The notes beneath the pieces were generated by a model. That model did not search any database. It worked only from the letters and a program-made list of their open reading frames with translations, and had not been told where the DNA came from. Below, one piece after another: positions 55,800 through 64,000 of a DNA stretch of 64,000 nucleotides. A program made the position numbers and the translations under genes. This DNA is from Microbacterium aurantiacum (GTDB lineage Bacteria > Actinomycetota > Actinomycetes > Actinomycetales > Microbacteriaceae). Each line of letters begins with the position of its first letter. Position 1 is the stretch's first letter. The stretch is taken from contig NZ_JAJPDW010000007.1 in the NCBI RefSeq assembly GCF_021654035.1, positions 1-64,000 of the forward strand, given 5' to 3'.

Positions 55800-56776
55800 C
55801 GGGGGCTCTCCTCGTCTGCGGCGTTCCGGTCGTCGGGTCCCGCGCCCGCCAGAAGCAGGTAGAGCGCGGCCATGCGCACCGAGACGCCGTTGGCGACCTG
55901 CTCGAGGACGGTCGAGCGGGCGCTGTCGGCGGCCTCTGCGGAGATCTCCAACCCCCGGTTCATGGGGCCCGGGTGCAGGACCATCGTATCCGCCGGGAGG
56001 GCCGATGCTCGCCGGGCATCGAGCCCCCAGATGCGCGAATACTCCCGTTCAGTGGGGAAATACGCCGCATTCATCCGTTCGAGCTGGATGCGCAGCATCA
56101 TCACCGCATCCGGTTCCCGCGCGAGAGCCTCGTCAAGGCCGTACAGAACCTCGACCGGCCACCGGCTGACGTCCTGCGGAACGAGCGTCGGAGGACTCAC
56201 CAGGGTGACGTGCGCGCCGAGCGTCGTGAGCAGCCAGACGTTGGAGCGCGCGACGCGCGAGTGCAGGACGTCGCCGACGATGGTCACACGGATGCCGGCG
56301 AGATCCCGGCCACGGCTGTCGGCGCCGAACCGGCGCTTGCGGATCGTGAAGGCGTCCAGAAGCGCCTGCGTGGGGTGCTCGTGGGTGCCGTCGCCGGCGT
56401 TGACCACACCGGCGGAGATCCACCCGCTCGTGGCCAGGGTGCGCGGCGCACCGGAGGCTCCGTGGCGGATGACGACGGCATCCGCCCCCATCGCCTGAAG
56501 GGTCTGCGCCGTGTCCTGCAGCGACTCCCCCTTGGACACACTGGAGCCCTTGGCGGAGAAGTTGATGACGTCGGCCGAGAGGCGCTTGGCCGCGGCCTCG
56601 AACGAGATCCGCGTGCGGGTGGAGTCCTCGAAGAAGAGGTTCACCACCGTCTTCCCCCGGAGGGTCGGGAGCTTCTTGACTTCGCGGCGCTGGGTGTCGG
56701 CCATGTCTTCGGCGACGTCCAGGATGCGCAGGGCGTCTTCGCGCGACAGGGTGCGGGTGTCCAGGAGGTGCCTCAT
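55796..56776 (-). CDS. pyrB: Aspartate carbamoyltransferase, catalytic subunit
   Basis: 326 residues. The carbamoyl-phosphate loop is [19 protein letters not shown] (STRT, about 48-66), and [18 protein letters not shown] (about 131-148) is intact. It lacks a regulatory PyrI partner in the window, as usual for bacteria other than enterics. It overlaps pyrR and pyrC by 4 nt each. Confidence 0.96.
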   Translation of the reverse strand: MRHLLDTRTLSREDALRILDVAEDMADTQRREVKKLPTLRGKTVVNLFFEDSTRTRISFEAAAKRLSADVINFSAKGSSVSKGESLQDTAQTLQAMGADAVVIRHGASGAPRTLATSGWISAGVVNAGDGTHEHPTQALLDAFTIRKRRFGADSRGRDLAGIRVTIVGDVLHSRVARSNVWLLTTLGAHVTLVSPPTLVPQDVSRWPVEVLYGLDEALAREPDAVMMLRIQLERMNAAYFPTEREYSRIWGLDARRASALPADTMVLHPGPMNRGLEISAEAADSARSTVLEQVANGVSVRMAALYLLLAGAGPDDRNAADEESPR

Positions 56777-57303
56777 GACTCGATGGTCACCTCTTCGACG
56801 CCGTCCACTTCCCGCAAGCGGACGTTGACGCGTTCCTCCCGCGCGCTGGGGAGGTTCTTGCCGACGAAGTCCGGCCGGATCGGCAGCTGCCGGTGTCCCC
56901 GATCGACGAGCGTCGCCAGCCGGACCGCCGCGGGGCGTCCGATGTCCTGGAGCGCATCGAGGGCGGCACGGATGCTCCGGCCGGAGAACAGCACATCGTC
57001 GACGAGGACGACCGTGCGTCCGTCGATGCCGACCGAGGGGATGTCGGTGGGCTGCGGGGTGCGGGTCGGGTTCCGATGCAGGTCGTCGCGGTACATCGTG
57101 ACGTCCAGGGCCCCGACCGGGACGGCGATGCCGCCGAAATCGCCGACGAGCGCGCCGATCCTCTGTGCGAGCGTCGTGCCCCGCGTCGGGATGCCGAGGA
57201 GGACGAGGCCCTCCGGCCCCTTGTTGGACTCCAGGATCTCGTGGGAGATCCGAGTCAGGGCACGCGAGATGTCGGCCTCGTGAAGCACGGTACGTGTGCT
57301 CAT
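56773..57303 (-). CDS. pyrR: PyrR bifunctional regulator / uracil phosphoribosyltransferase
   Basis: 176 residues from the ATG at 57303. The PRPP-binding motif is [20 protein letters not shown] (about 99-118). The N-terminus reads [19 protein letters not shown], and [20 protein letters not shown] is typical of PyrR. It binds pyr mRNA with UMP. A near-consensus binding loop lies at 57320-57333, 16 nt before its own start codon, where bound PyrR could block translation of pyrR and the coupled operon. GGAG lies near 57318 just downstream. Confidence 0.95.
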   Translation of the reverse strand: MSTRTVLHEADISRALTRISHEILESNKGPEGLVLLGIPTRGTTLAQRIGALVGDFGGIAVPVGALDVTMYRDDLHRNPTRTPQPTDIPSVGIDGRTVVLVDDVLFSGRSIRAALDALQDIGRPAAVRLATLVDRGHRQLPIRPDFVGKNLPSAREERVNVRLREVDGVEEVTIES

Positions 57304-57319
57304 CCGCCGCTCCCTTCTC

Positions 57320-57333
57320 CGCCTCACGGGACG
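57320..57333 (-). promoter_or_regulatory. PyrR-binding loop in pyrR leader
   Basis: The leader RNA reads CGUCCCGUGAGGCG, which agrees at 12 of 14 positions with the PyrR site consensus ARUCCNGNGAGGYU. CC and GG can pair around a CGUGA loop. The ribosome binding region GGAGAAGGGAG follows directly, so PyrR-UMP bound here would hide it. This matches the translational type of control shown for mycobacterial pyrR, not the B. subtilis antiterminator type, because no terminator hairpin is seen in the 60-nt leader. Confidence 0.7.
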
Positions 57334-57364
57334 GGATTAAAGGTTGCTGTGGTGATCGCAGGAC

Positions 57365-57370
57365 AGCCTA
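57365..57370 (-). promoter_or_regulatory. -10 box of the pyr operon
   Basis: Minus strand TAGGCT, whose first three bases are the UAG stop of the MBL-Rieske gene. A start about 7 nt downstream would give a 5' leader of about 55 nt containing the PyrR site. Confidence 0.45.
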
Positions 57371-58924
57371 TCGGACGGCGGCATCCTCGGTGACGCGCTG
57401 CGAGCGGATCGGGTGACCGGTCGTGGTCAGGCAGCGTCCGGTCGCCAGGTCCCACTTCCAGTCGTGCAGGGAACACGTGAGGACGCCGTCCTCGATCTTG
57501 CCGGTCTTGGTGAGATCCGCCCGCAGGTGCGGGCAGCGGCGCTGGACCTGCCAGCCGTCGATCTCGGCATCCTCCGTCTGATCGGACTGCTCGGCGTACC
57601 AGTTCTCGACGTACTCGATCCGGTCCCGCGAGAGGCACTTCAGGAACGTCGTGAGGAACTCGTTGAACTTGCCCGAGCGCCCCACCTCGAACTGCATCGA
57701 GAGGAAGATCGAGTTCGACCAGTCGATCTCGTGGTCGCGGATGTTCGTCGAGACCAGGTCGGCGGGGATCGTGTACCAGTACACGCACTCCTCGCCCGCA
57801 TACTCCCGGAGCTTGGCCTTGGGGAAGTCGACGACCATGTCGAGCTCGCCGATGCGGAAGCGCACCATCCCGCCGACGCCGTTTCGGATCGTCCGCGCCC
57901 GCCGGAGCAGCGGCTCCCACCACTCCTTCAGCGCAGCCAGCATCTCCGCGGGCGGCATGATCTCGGCGCGGGTGGCTTCTTCCGCCGCGATCTCCTCCTG
58001 ACGACTGTCTCGCTGCGCGGCGAGGTACTCCCACTTGTCCTCGAAGATCCCGGCGATCTCCGCTTCGGAGAAGAGCGTCTGCGTGACCGTGACGTCGCTC
58101 CCGCGCACCTCGACCTCCGTGCCGGGGAGGAACAGGTGGCCCTTCTGCTCCGGGCGGACTTCGGCCATGTGCTGGAGGAACTGGTGCTGGTCGGTGAAGA
58201 TCGAGTCGTTCTCCAGTCCCGTGCCGTTGTACCGGAACAGCGCATCGCGGAGGAACATCGGCGGCCCGGCCATCGGGAAGACGTGCTCGGCGTCGACCTT
58301 CTCGATGTAGTACATCGCGCGCTTGTTCTGCGCGTCGCGCTTCAGCTGGGCGAAGTTCTGCTTGGCGTCCTGCGGCAGGTCGTAGACCATCGGCCACCAG
58401 ATGGCCCCCGAGACCTGGGTGAAGTAGGCGTCGGGCTTGCCGAAGTCGAACAGCTTCTCAAGGTCCAGCGGGTGGGAGTCGTTCTGGTTCAGCACCGAGG
58501 CGGTTCCGTCGTCGACCGAGAGCGACGAGTCGCCGATGGGGCCGTCGCTCGGCGCGCGCAGCGGTGTCACCATGAGCTTCAGCGGCCCGAACTCGAGGGG
58601 GACGCCGGCTTCGGTCCGCACCAGATTGGTGTAGCCGAGGGCGATCAGGTCCTGCTCGAGATCGTCGGTGGGGTACTCCGGCAGGAGCACGCGGATGTCC
58701 TTCGAGACGTACCGCTCGAGGAGTGCCGGGTCGAAGTGGTCGCGGTGACGGTGCGAGATGTAGAGGAAGTCCGCGGCACCGTACCGCTCCCAGTCGAGCG
58801 CGCGGTTGTCCGGGAACGGAAACCACGAACCGAAGAAGCTGGGGCCGATCACCGGGTCGCAGAGGATCGAGCCCCCCGCGGTCTCGATGAACATCCCGGC
58901 GTGCCCGAGGCCTGTGATCTTCAT
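57368..58924 (-). CDS. MBL-fold hydrolase fused to C-terminal Rieske [2Fe-2S] domain
   Basis: 518 residues. The N-terminal metallo-beta-lactamase fold (about 1-250) has MKITGLGHAGMFIETAGGSI and the metal motif ISHRHRDHFD (about 56-65, HxHxDH). A middle part of unknown function (about 250-440) follows. The C-terminal Rieske domain (about 455-518) has RCPHLRADL and CSLHDWKWDLATGRCL, with C-x-H and C-x2-H cluster ligands. A similar pair of domains, in opposite order, is known from CMP-Neu5Ac hydroxylases. The substrate is not known here. AGGAG precedes the ATG. The stop codon is used as a -10 box for pyrR. Confidence 0.88.
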   Translation of the reverse strand: MKITGLGHAGMFIETAGGSILCDPVIGPSFFGSWFPFPDNRALDWERYGAADFLYISHRHRDHFDPALLERYVSKDIRVLLPEYPTDDLEQDLIALGYTNLVRTEAGVPLEFGPLKLMVTPLRAPSDGPIGDSSLSVDDGTASVLNQNDSHPLDLEKLFDFGKPDAYFTQVSGAIWWPMVYDLPQDAKQNFAQLKRDAQNKRAMYYIEKVDAEHVFPMAGPPMFLRDALFRYNGTGLENDSIFTDQHQFLQHMAEVRPEQKGHLFLPGTEVEVRGSDVTVTQTLFSEAEIAGIFEDKWEYLAAQRDSRQEEIAAEEATRAEIMPPAEMLAALKEWWEPLLRRARTIRNGVGGMVRFRIGELDMVVDFPKAKLREYAGEECVYWYTIPADLVSTNIRDHEIDWSNSIFLSMQFEVGRSGKFNEFLTTFLKCLSRDRIEYVENWYAEQSDQTEDAEIDGWQVQRRCPHLRADLTKTGKIEDGVLTCSLHDWKWDLATGRCLTTTGHPIRSQRVTEDAAVR

Positions 58925-58952
58925 GTCGCTCCTGTCGGAAATGAACTCTCCG

Positions 58953-58958
58953 AGTCTA
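58953..58958 (-). promoter_or_regulatory. -10 box for MBL-Rieske gene
   Basis: Minus strand TAGACT 28 nt before the ATG, with a Shine-Dalgarno AGGAG between, consistent with a normal leadered transcript. Confidence 0.4.
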
Positions 58959-58999
58959 CGCGGGCCCCTCCTGGGCGCTCCGTGAGGAGCCGGGGATAA

Positions 59000-61963
59000 T
59001 CACGGCTCCAGCAGCGAGCGGATGTCGGACGCGTCCAGAACATCGGCGAACGCGGCACCGTCGTCGAGCACGCCGCGGATGAGGTCGGCCTTGCGCTGCT
59101 GGAGTGCGCGCACCTTCTCCTCGATGGTTCCGGCGGCGATCAGCCGGTAGACGAAGACGCTCCGACTCTGGCCGATGCGATGCGCACGGTCGACCGCCTG
59201 CGATTCGGCAGCCGGGTTCCACCACGGATCGAGGAGGAAGACGTACTCCGCCTCCGTGAGGGTGAGACCGAACCCGCCCGCCTTCAAGCTGATGAGGAAG
59301 ACGGGGGCCCGCCCGGAGCGGAACTCCTCCACGACCGCGTCCCGTCCCCGGGTGGTGCCGTCCAGGCGGGTATGGACGATGCCCGCCTCGCTCAGCCGTG
59401 CGCCCGCGAGGTCGAGGAAGGAGGTGAACTGGCTGAAGACCAGCACCCGGTGACCTTCCGCCCGCACCTCGGCGATGCGTTCCACCAGGACGTCCAGCTT
59501 CGCCGAGCCGAGCCCGGCATCGCGCTCGTCGATCAGAGCCGGGGCGAGGCTCAGCATGCGCAGGAGCGTGAGGGAGCGGAAGACGATGAAGCGCTGGCGG
59601 TCCAGGTCGTCCAGGAGCCCGAGGATCTTCTGGCGCTCCCGTTGGAGGACGCGGTCGTAGAGGGCGCGGTGCGCCGGCGAGAGCCGCACCTCGATCTCCT
59701 GCTCCTGCTTCGCAGGCAGCTCCGGGGCGACGTGCTCCTTCGTCCGCCGGAGGAGGAAGGGCCGCGTGCGTCGGCGGAGGTTCTCACGCTGTCGCGCGCG
59801 GTGGGAGCGACCGGCCGCGACGGCGAGGGGCGTCGGCGCGTCCCCATCCGTCCGGGTGAGCGGACGGACGTACTCCTCCCGAAAGCGGCGACGCGACGGG
59901 AACAGACCGGGCGCTGTGAGCGAGAGCAGCGCCCAGAGATCCTCCACGCTGTTCTCCATCGGGGTGCCCGTCACGGCGAAGACACCGCCGGAGCGGATCG
60001 CCGCGACGGCGCGATGGATCCTGGTCGCCGGGTTCTTGACGAACTGCGCCTCGTCGAGGATCAGCCCCGCCCAGGTGAGCGCGGCGAACTCGTCGGCGTC
60101 GATGCGGACCACGCCGTAGGACGCTACGACGACGTCCGCCGTGGCGGCGACGTCGAGGACCGTGCGATCACGCCGGGCCGCTGTGCCGTCGATGAGGGCG
60201 ACACGAAGATCCGGGGCGAATCGCGCCGCCTCCCGACGCCACGTGGTGATCACCGAGGTGGGCGCGACCACCAGCCAGGGGCGCCGCCCGCCGCGCTCCC
60301 GGTCGCGGGCGACGAGGCTCAGCAGCTGCAGGGTCTTCCCGAGGCCCATGTCGTCGGCGAGGATCCCCCCGAGCCGATGGTCGTGCAAGCGCGCCAGCCA
60401 CGACAGCCCGTCGCGCTGATACGGACGAAGCGTCGCGCGGATCCCTGTGGGGACATCCAGCGGGGGCGTCGGCGACCCTTCGTCGGCGAACGCGGCGACG
60501 AGCGCGCGCCATTCGGCGGCGGCATCCGACTCGTCCGCGAGATCCTCGAAATCCGCCCACAGACTGATCTGGCTCCGCGCGACCCGCGGTCCCGTCTCCC
60601 ACTCGTCCAGGTCGCCCGCCTCGTCGAGGAGGTCTTTCAGGCGTCGCAGCGCGGGATGACGGAGGGAGAACCATCCGCCGTCGGCGAGCTTCATCCGCGC
60701 CCGTCCCCGCGAGAGCGCGCGGAAGAGCGCACCGAACGGGACGGGCCTGCCGTCGATCCACACGAGGATGCCGAGATCGAACCAGTCCGGATCCGACGAC
60801 GGGACGGCGGTGATCCGGATGCGCGGGTCCCCGCGGAGGGCTTCGGCCGTGGGAGGCGCCCCCTCGACCGTGACGACGATGTCGGGGTGCGCATCCAGCT
60901 CCGGGAGGATCGCGGTCGCGAACGCCGCGGCGTCGGCATCGTCGAGGACGGCCGACGGCTGGAACTCGGCACCCGCGGCGCTCCAGAGGCCCTCGAGGAC
61001 GGCGATGATCCGCGCTTCTCCCTCGGCGTCACGGACGATGCCGGCGGACGCCGCGTCATCGTCGAAGGCGACGGCGACCCCGGGGTAGCGCCAGCGCATG
61101 CCGTACTCGGCGACCCCGTCGTCCCGGTAGGTCACGTCGACGCCCAGGGTCGGTCGATCCTCCGGGGGCGGGGGCACCCCGTCCGCGATCGAGAGCGGCG
61201 CCGACCGCGCGAGCCGCGGGTAGGTCTCGACGAGGAACGCGTCCGTGTCGCCCGCCGGCACGTCGACCGCACCGTCGAGGAGCAGACGCGGAAGGGGCAT
61301 CGGCAAGGGCACCGCTGCGAGGATCAGCCGGACCACGTCACCGCGTGCCTCGGCCGCGTACAGGCCGCATTGCCCGACCGGACGGATCACGGCCGCGTCC
61401 GGAGCGAGTCCCGGGAGGTCGATGTCGGCGGACAGGCGAAGGCCTCCCCCGCGACGCGGATCCACTGCGACGCGTGCGCTCGCCGCATCGGCCAGCGTCA
61501 CCTCCTGGTGCCCCGTCGCAGGCACCAGGGGCACGCCGGCATCCGATGCCGCCTGGAGGTGAGGCCACACATGGGTCGACACGATCTCGTCGAGCACGAC
61601 CACATCGCCGGTCGTGGGCAGCGGCGCCTCGGGCCGCGCCACCCGGGAGAGGGCGTGCAGCTCGGCGAACCACCGCACCTGGTCGGGACGGAAACGGGAG
61701 GGGCCACGCCGCAGCGACTCCCAGGACACGTCCCCCCGGATCCAGTCCCCGCGGGATCCTCGCATGAGCGGTCGAAGGGCCACGTGGAGATCTCCCGCGA
61801 CGCCGGTCAGCGTCGCGGTGGTCACGGTGGCCACACCACGCGGCTCCCACCGCGCGGGATCGTACGGCTCGCGGCGGCGCAGCTCGAAGCCGAGCGCGAG
61901 CGCCTCACCGCCATCGCCGTCGCGCCCGCCGGTGCCGAGGAGGTCGCGCCAGTGGGAGGTCAC
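59000..61963 (-). CDS. SNF2-family helicase (RapA/HepA-like)
   Basis: 987 residues from a GTG at 61963 that has GAGG 8 nt upstream; a GTG at 62002 would add 13 residues. The first half (about 1-500) is the accessory N-terminal region of bacterial SNF2 helicases (DUF3670-like). The ATPase core has motif I ADDMGLGKTLQLLSLVARD (about 555), motif II LILDEAQFVKN (about 650), HRALYDRVL and the C-terminal LISLKAGGFGLTL and DRAHRIGQSRSVFVYRLIA (about 940). It probably remodels nucleoprotein or transcription complexes. It follows nusB by a 59-nt gap (20 nt with the longer start). Confidence 0.9.
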   Translation of the reverse strand: MTSHWRDLLGTGGRDGDGGEALALGFELRRREPYDPARWEPRGVATVTTATLTGVAGDLHVALRPLMRGSRGDWIRGDVSWESLRRGPSRFRPDQVRWFAELHALSRVARPEAPLPTTGDVVVLDEIVSTHVWPHLQAASDAGVPLVPATGHQEVTLADAASARVAVDPRRGGGLRLSADIDLPGLAPDAAVIRPVGQCGLYAAEARGDVVRLILAAVPLPMPLPRLLLDGAVDVPAGDTDAFLVETYPRLARSAPLSIADGVPPPPEDRPTLGVDVTYRDDGVAEYGMRWRYPGVAVAFDDDAASAGIVRDAEGEARIIAVLEGLWSAAGAEFQPSAVLDDADAAAFATAILPELDAHPDIVVTVEGAPPTAEALRGDPRIRITAVPSSDPDWFDLGILVWIDGRPVPFGALFRALSRGRARMKLADGGWFSLRHPALRRLKDLLDEAGDLDEWETGPRVARSQISLWADFEDLADESDAAAEWRALVAAFADEGSPTPPLDVPTGIRATLRPYQRDGLSWLARLHDHRLGGILADDMGLGKTLQLLSLVARDRERGGRRPWLVVAPTSVITTWRREAARFAPDLRVALIDGTAARRDRTVLDVAATADVVVASYGVVRIDADEFAALTWAGLILDEAQFVKNPATRIHRAVAAIRSGGVFAVTGTPMENSVEDLWALLSLTAPGLFPSRRRFREEYVRPLTRTDGDAPTPLAVAAGRSHRARQRENLRRRTRPFLLRRTKEHVAPELPAKQEQEIEVRLSPAHRALYDRVLQRERQKILGLLDDLDRQRFIVFRSLTLLRMLSLAPALIDERDAGLGSAKLDVLVERIAEVRAEGHRVLVFSQFTSFLDLAGARLSEAGIVHTRLDGTTRGRDAVVEEFRSGRAPVFLISLKAGGFGLTLTEAEYVFLLDPWWNPAAESQAVDRAHRIGQSRSVFVYRLIAAGTIEEKVRALQQRKADLIRGVLDDGAAFADVLDASDIRSLLEP

Positions 61964-62022
61964 GGGATCATCCTCGTCGCCGCCGCGGACATCGGCGTGC
62001 ACCGATCAGGGCTGTCGCCCCG

Positions 62023-62433
62023 TCACGAGGTGCGGGCGATCCGCCCCAGGATGCCGTGCACGAACGAGCCGGAATCGTCGGTCGAATACTCCTTGGCGAG
62101 CTCGACGGCCTCGTCGATCGCGACCGCCGGGGGCACGGCGTCGTTGAAGAGGATCTCCCAGACGCCGATGCGGAGGACCGCGCGGTCCACGGCCGGCATC
62201 CGTGCGAGCGACCAGTCCTTGGCGTACGTGGTGATCTGCTCGTCGATCTCATCGCGGTTGTCGATGACACCGTCGACGATCTCGCGGGCGTAGAGCCACG
62301 ATGCCTCGCGGGCGGGCTCGGCGGCGGCGCGCTTGGCCTCGACGGCGAGCATCACGGGGATGTCCTCGCCGCGCACGTCGGCTTGGAAAAGGATGTCGAG
62401 GGCGCGCTTGCGCGCCTTGCTCCGGGCGCTCAC
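62023..62433 (-). CDS. nusB: Transcription antitermination factor NusB
   Basis: 136 residues. ARSKARKRALDILFQADVRG at the start and ARMPAVDRAVLRIGVWEILF (about 81-100), PAVAIDEAVELAKEYSTDDS are typical. It binds boxA RNA with NusE/S10 in rRNA antitermination. It begins 3 nt after the efp stop in the order aroB-aroQ-efp-nusB that is common in actinobacteria. Confidence 0.95.
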   Translation of the reverse strand: MSARSKARKRALDILFQADVRGEDIPVMLAVEAKRAAAEPAREASWLYAREIVDGVIDNRDEIDEQITTYAKDWSLARMPAVDRAVLRIGVWEILFNDAVPPAVAIDEAVELAKEYSTDDSGSFVHGILGRIARTS

Positions 62434-62436
62434 GCG

Positions 62437-62997
62437 TCAGTTGACGCGGCCGAGGTAGTCACCGCTGCGGGTGTCGACCTTGACCTTCGTGCCCTGCTCG
62501 ACGAACAGCGGCACCTGGATCTCGTACCCGGTCTCGAGCGTCGCCGCCTTGGTACCCGCCGACGAACGGTCGCCCTGCAGGCCGGGCTCGGTGTAGGTGA
62601 TCTCCAGTACGACCGACGCCGGAAGCTCAATGTAGAGCGGATTGCCGTTGTTCAGCGCGATCTGGACCTGCTGGTTCTCCAGCAGGAAGTTCGCCGCGTC
62701 TCCGACGGTCGCGGCCGGGACCGTGAGCTGGTCGTAGTCGGCGACGTCCATGAAGACGAAGCCTTCACCGTCGTTGTAGAGGTAGGTGAAGTCGCGGCGG
62801 TCGACGTTCTCGGTCTCGATCTTCGCGCCGGCGTTGTAGGTCTTGTCGACGACCTTGCCGGTGACGACGTTCTTCAGCTTGGTGCGCACGAACGCGCCGC
62901 CCTTGCCGGGCTTGACGTGCTGGAACTCCACGACGCTCCAGAGCTGACCGTCGATGTTGAGGACGACGCCGTTCTTGATGTCTGCGGTGGATGCCAT
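62437..62997 (-). CDS. efp: Elongation factor P
   Basis: 186 residues. Domain I has [20 protein letters not shown], with K33 ([10 protein letters not shown]) at the modified-lysine tip, followed by domain II with [16 protein letters not shown] and domain III with [20 protein letters not shown] and [20 protein letters not shown]. It rescues ribosomes stalled at polyproline. No Shine-Dalgarno is seen before the ATG; a TAGAAT -10 box lies at 63056-63061. Confidence 0.95.
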   Translation of the reverse strand: MASTADIKNGVVLNIDGQLWSVVEFQHVKPGKGGAFVRTKLKNVVTGKVVDKTYNAGAKIETENVDRRDFTYLYNDGEGFVFMDVADYDQLTVPAATVGDAANFLLENQQVQIALNNGNPLYIELPASVVLEITYTEPGLQGDRSSAGTKAATLETGYEIQVPLFVEQGTKVKVDTRSGDYLGRVN

Positions 62998-63055
62998 GAG
63001 GTGGAATGTCCGTTCGTTGGGATTCGGGGCACGCGCCGAGCGCGGCCGACAGTCG

Positions 63056-63061
63056 ATTCTA
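63056..63061 (-). promoter_or_regulatory. -10 box for efp, overlapping the aroQ stop
   Basis: Minus strand TAGAAT, in which TAG is also the aroQ stop codon. A start about 7 nt downstream would give an efp leader of about 50 nt. Confidence 0.45.
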
Positions 63062-63526
63062 CGGGACGCCTCCCGCGGCCTCGTCCCCCGAGATGAGGGC
63101 GATCAGCGCGTCGGTCGCGCGGCCGTACCCGGCGATCCCCTCGCCGATGACGTGGACCGCGGCGACATCCCGCACGTAGGAGAAGTGGCGGAACGACTCG
63201 CGCGCCGAGATGTCGGAGATGTGCACCTCCGCGACGGGGAGGGAGACGCCGGCAAGGGCGTCCCGCAGAGCGACGGAGGTGTGGGTCAATCCACCGGGAT
63301 TGATGACGATGCCGGCGCAGTCCGCGCGTGCGGCGTGGATCGCGTCGATGAGGACACCCTCGTGGTTGCTCTGGATCGCGCGGATGTCGAACCCACGGCG
63401 TCCCGCCCGATCCCGGACGAGGTCCTCCACGTCGGCGAGGGTCTCATGTCCGTAGATCTCCGGCTGGCGGGTGCCCAGGAGGTTCAGGTTCGGGCCGTTG
63501 ACGAGCAGCAGGCGGCGGTCGGTCAC
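63059..63526 (-). CDS. aroQ: 3-dehydroquinate dehydratase, type II
   Basis: 155 residues. The start [22 protein letters not shown] (quoted in part as [17 protein letters not shown]) and the active-site [16 protein letters not shown] (about 75-90) and [15 protein letters not shown] are typical, with Tyr about 24 and His about 101. It dehydrates dehydroquinate in the shikimate pathway. It lies after aroB in the same direction, with a large palindrome in the 116-nt gap. Confidence 0.94.
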   Translation of the reverse strand: MTDRRLLLVNGPNLNLLGTRQPEIYGHETLADVEDLVRDRAGRRGFDIRAIQSNHEGVLIDAIHAARADCAGIVINPGGLTHTSVALRDALAGVSLPVAEVHISDISARESFRHFSYVRDVAAVHVIGEGIAGYGRATDALIALISGDEAAGGVP

Positions 63527-63540
63527 GCGTTCACACTAGC

Positions 63541-63626
63541 CGCGCACGATCACGGAGATGTGCGGGATGACGGATGCCGGAGGCCTCCGCGGTCCGCAAT
63601 CTCGCACATCGCCGCGATCTCGCGCG
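63541..63626. repeat. 86-bp imperfect palindrome between aroB and aroQ
   Basis: The sequence is symmetrical around 63583/63584. The centre is CCGGAGG|CCTCCG. Moving out, GATGTGCGGGAT (63557-63568) opposes ATCTCGCACATC (63599-63610), with 11 of 12 pairs. Further out GATCACGGA opposes GCCGCGATC (7 of 9) and CGCGCAC opposes TCGCGCG (5 of 7). About three quarters of 43 positions pair in all. As RNA it would fold into one long hairpin; as DNA it resembles a repetitive intergenic element. No second copy was noticed in the window. Confidence 0.7.
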
Positions 63627-63642
63627 CCGGCGGACTCGTTCG

Positions 63643-64000
<358 letters not shown>

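Noticed and set aside
59180..62293. Long rightward open frame opposite the SNF2 gene
   Set aside because: It is a typical GC-bias shadow, rich in arginine, with no motif; the leftward frame has all helicase motifs.

Overview
The window is chromosomal DNA of a high-GC actinobacterium, most likely Microbacteriaceae close to Microbacterium. The evidence is GC-rich coding throughout, frequent GTG starts, many probable leaderless mRNAs (TANNNT about 6 nt before the start codon), an actinobacterial mIHF domain fused to guanylate kinase, a helicase-dead PriA, a PdtaR-type ANTAR regulator, and gene order that largely matches the actinobacterial pyr-gmk-metK-priA-fmt and his-trp-lgt blocks. The genus is an inference from gene content; no 16S gene is present.

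Region 1-5 kb is a visibly less GC-rich accessory stretch. It holds a DUF2461 gene cut by the window edge, a TfoX-like protein, a SnoaL-like protein, an ArsR/SRPBCC pair with a palindromic operator, an orphan 93-residue protein resembling the GyrA exit-gate segment, a small P-loop kinase and an ABC-type ATPase, with three gene-poor gaps. Region 5-14.4 kb has a frameshifted membrane-protein gene, a DUF697 GTPase, two MFS transporters, small membrane proteins, a GDSL hydrolase, a flavin monooxygenase with a palindrome at its 5' end, and a DUF885 peptidase-like protein. Region 14.4-26 kb is core metabolism: polA, a thioesterase, the ANTAR regulator, tRNA-Leu(CAA), pyk and gltBD.

Region 26-33 kb is a leftward his-trp-lgt operon: hisE, hisG, hisF, hisI, a Trp-associated membrane protein, an HGxxPAAW protein, trpC, trpB, trpA and lgt. 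trpE, expected between hisI and the membrane protein, is missing, and those two genes overlap by 4 nt. rpe and glsA diverge from overlapping -10 boxes. Region 35-41 kb carries rsmB, fmt, priA, metK and rpoZ; coaBC is not between rpoZ and metK. Region 41-47.7 kb is a sulfur/acetate module: a nitrate/sulfonate-type ABC transporter, acs, a MetY-type sulfhydrylase and a CoA-binding protein.

Region 47.7-57.3 kb is the pyrimidine operon pyrR-pyrB-pyrC-(membrane protein)-carA-carB-pyrF followed by the mIHF-gmk fusion, almost all with touching or overlapping genes. A near-consensus PyrR binding loop sits just before the pyrR start codon, which suggests UMP-responsive translational control. Region 57-64 kb has an MBL-fold/Rieske fusion, a large SNF2 helicase, nusB, efp, aroQ and the 3' end of aroB, with an 86-bp imperfect palindrome between aroB and aroQ.

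No prophage, IS element, CRISPR array or obvious multi-gene defence system was seen. The best candidates for unusual biology are the orphan GyrA-like protein, the leaderless-promoter pattern, the trpE gap, the PyrR site, and the aroB/aroQ palindrome.
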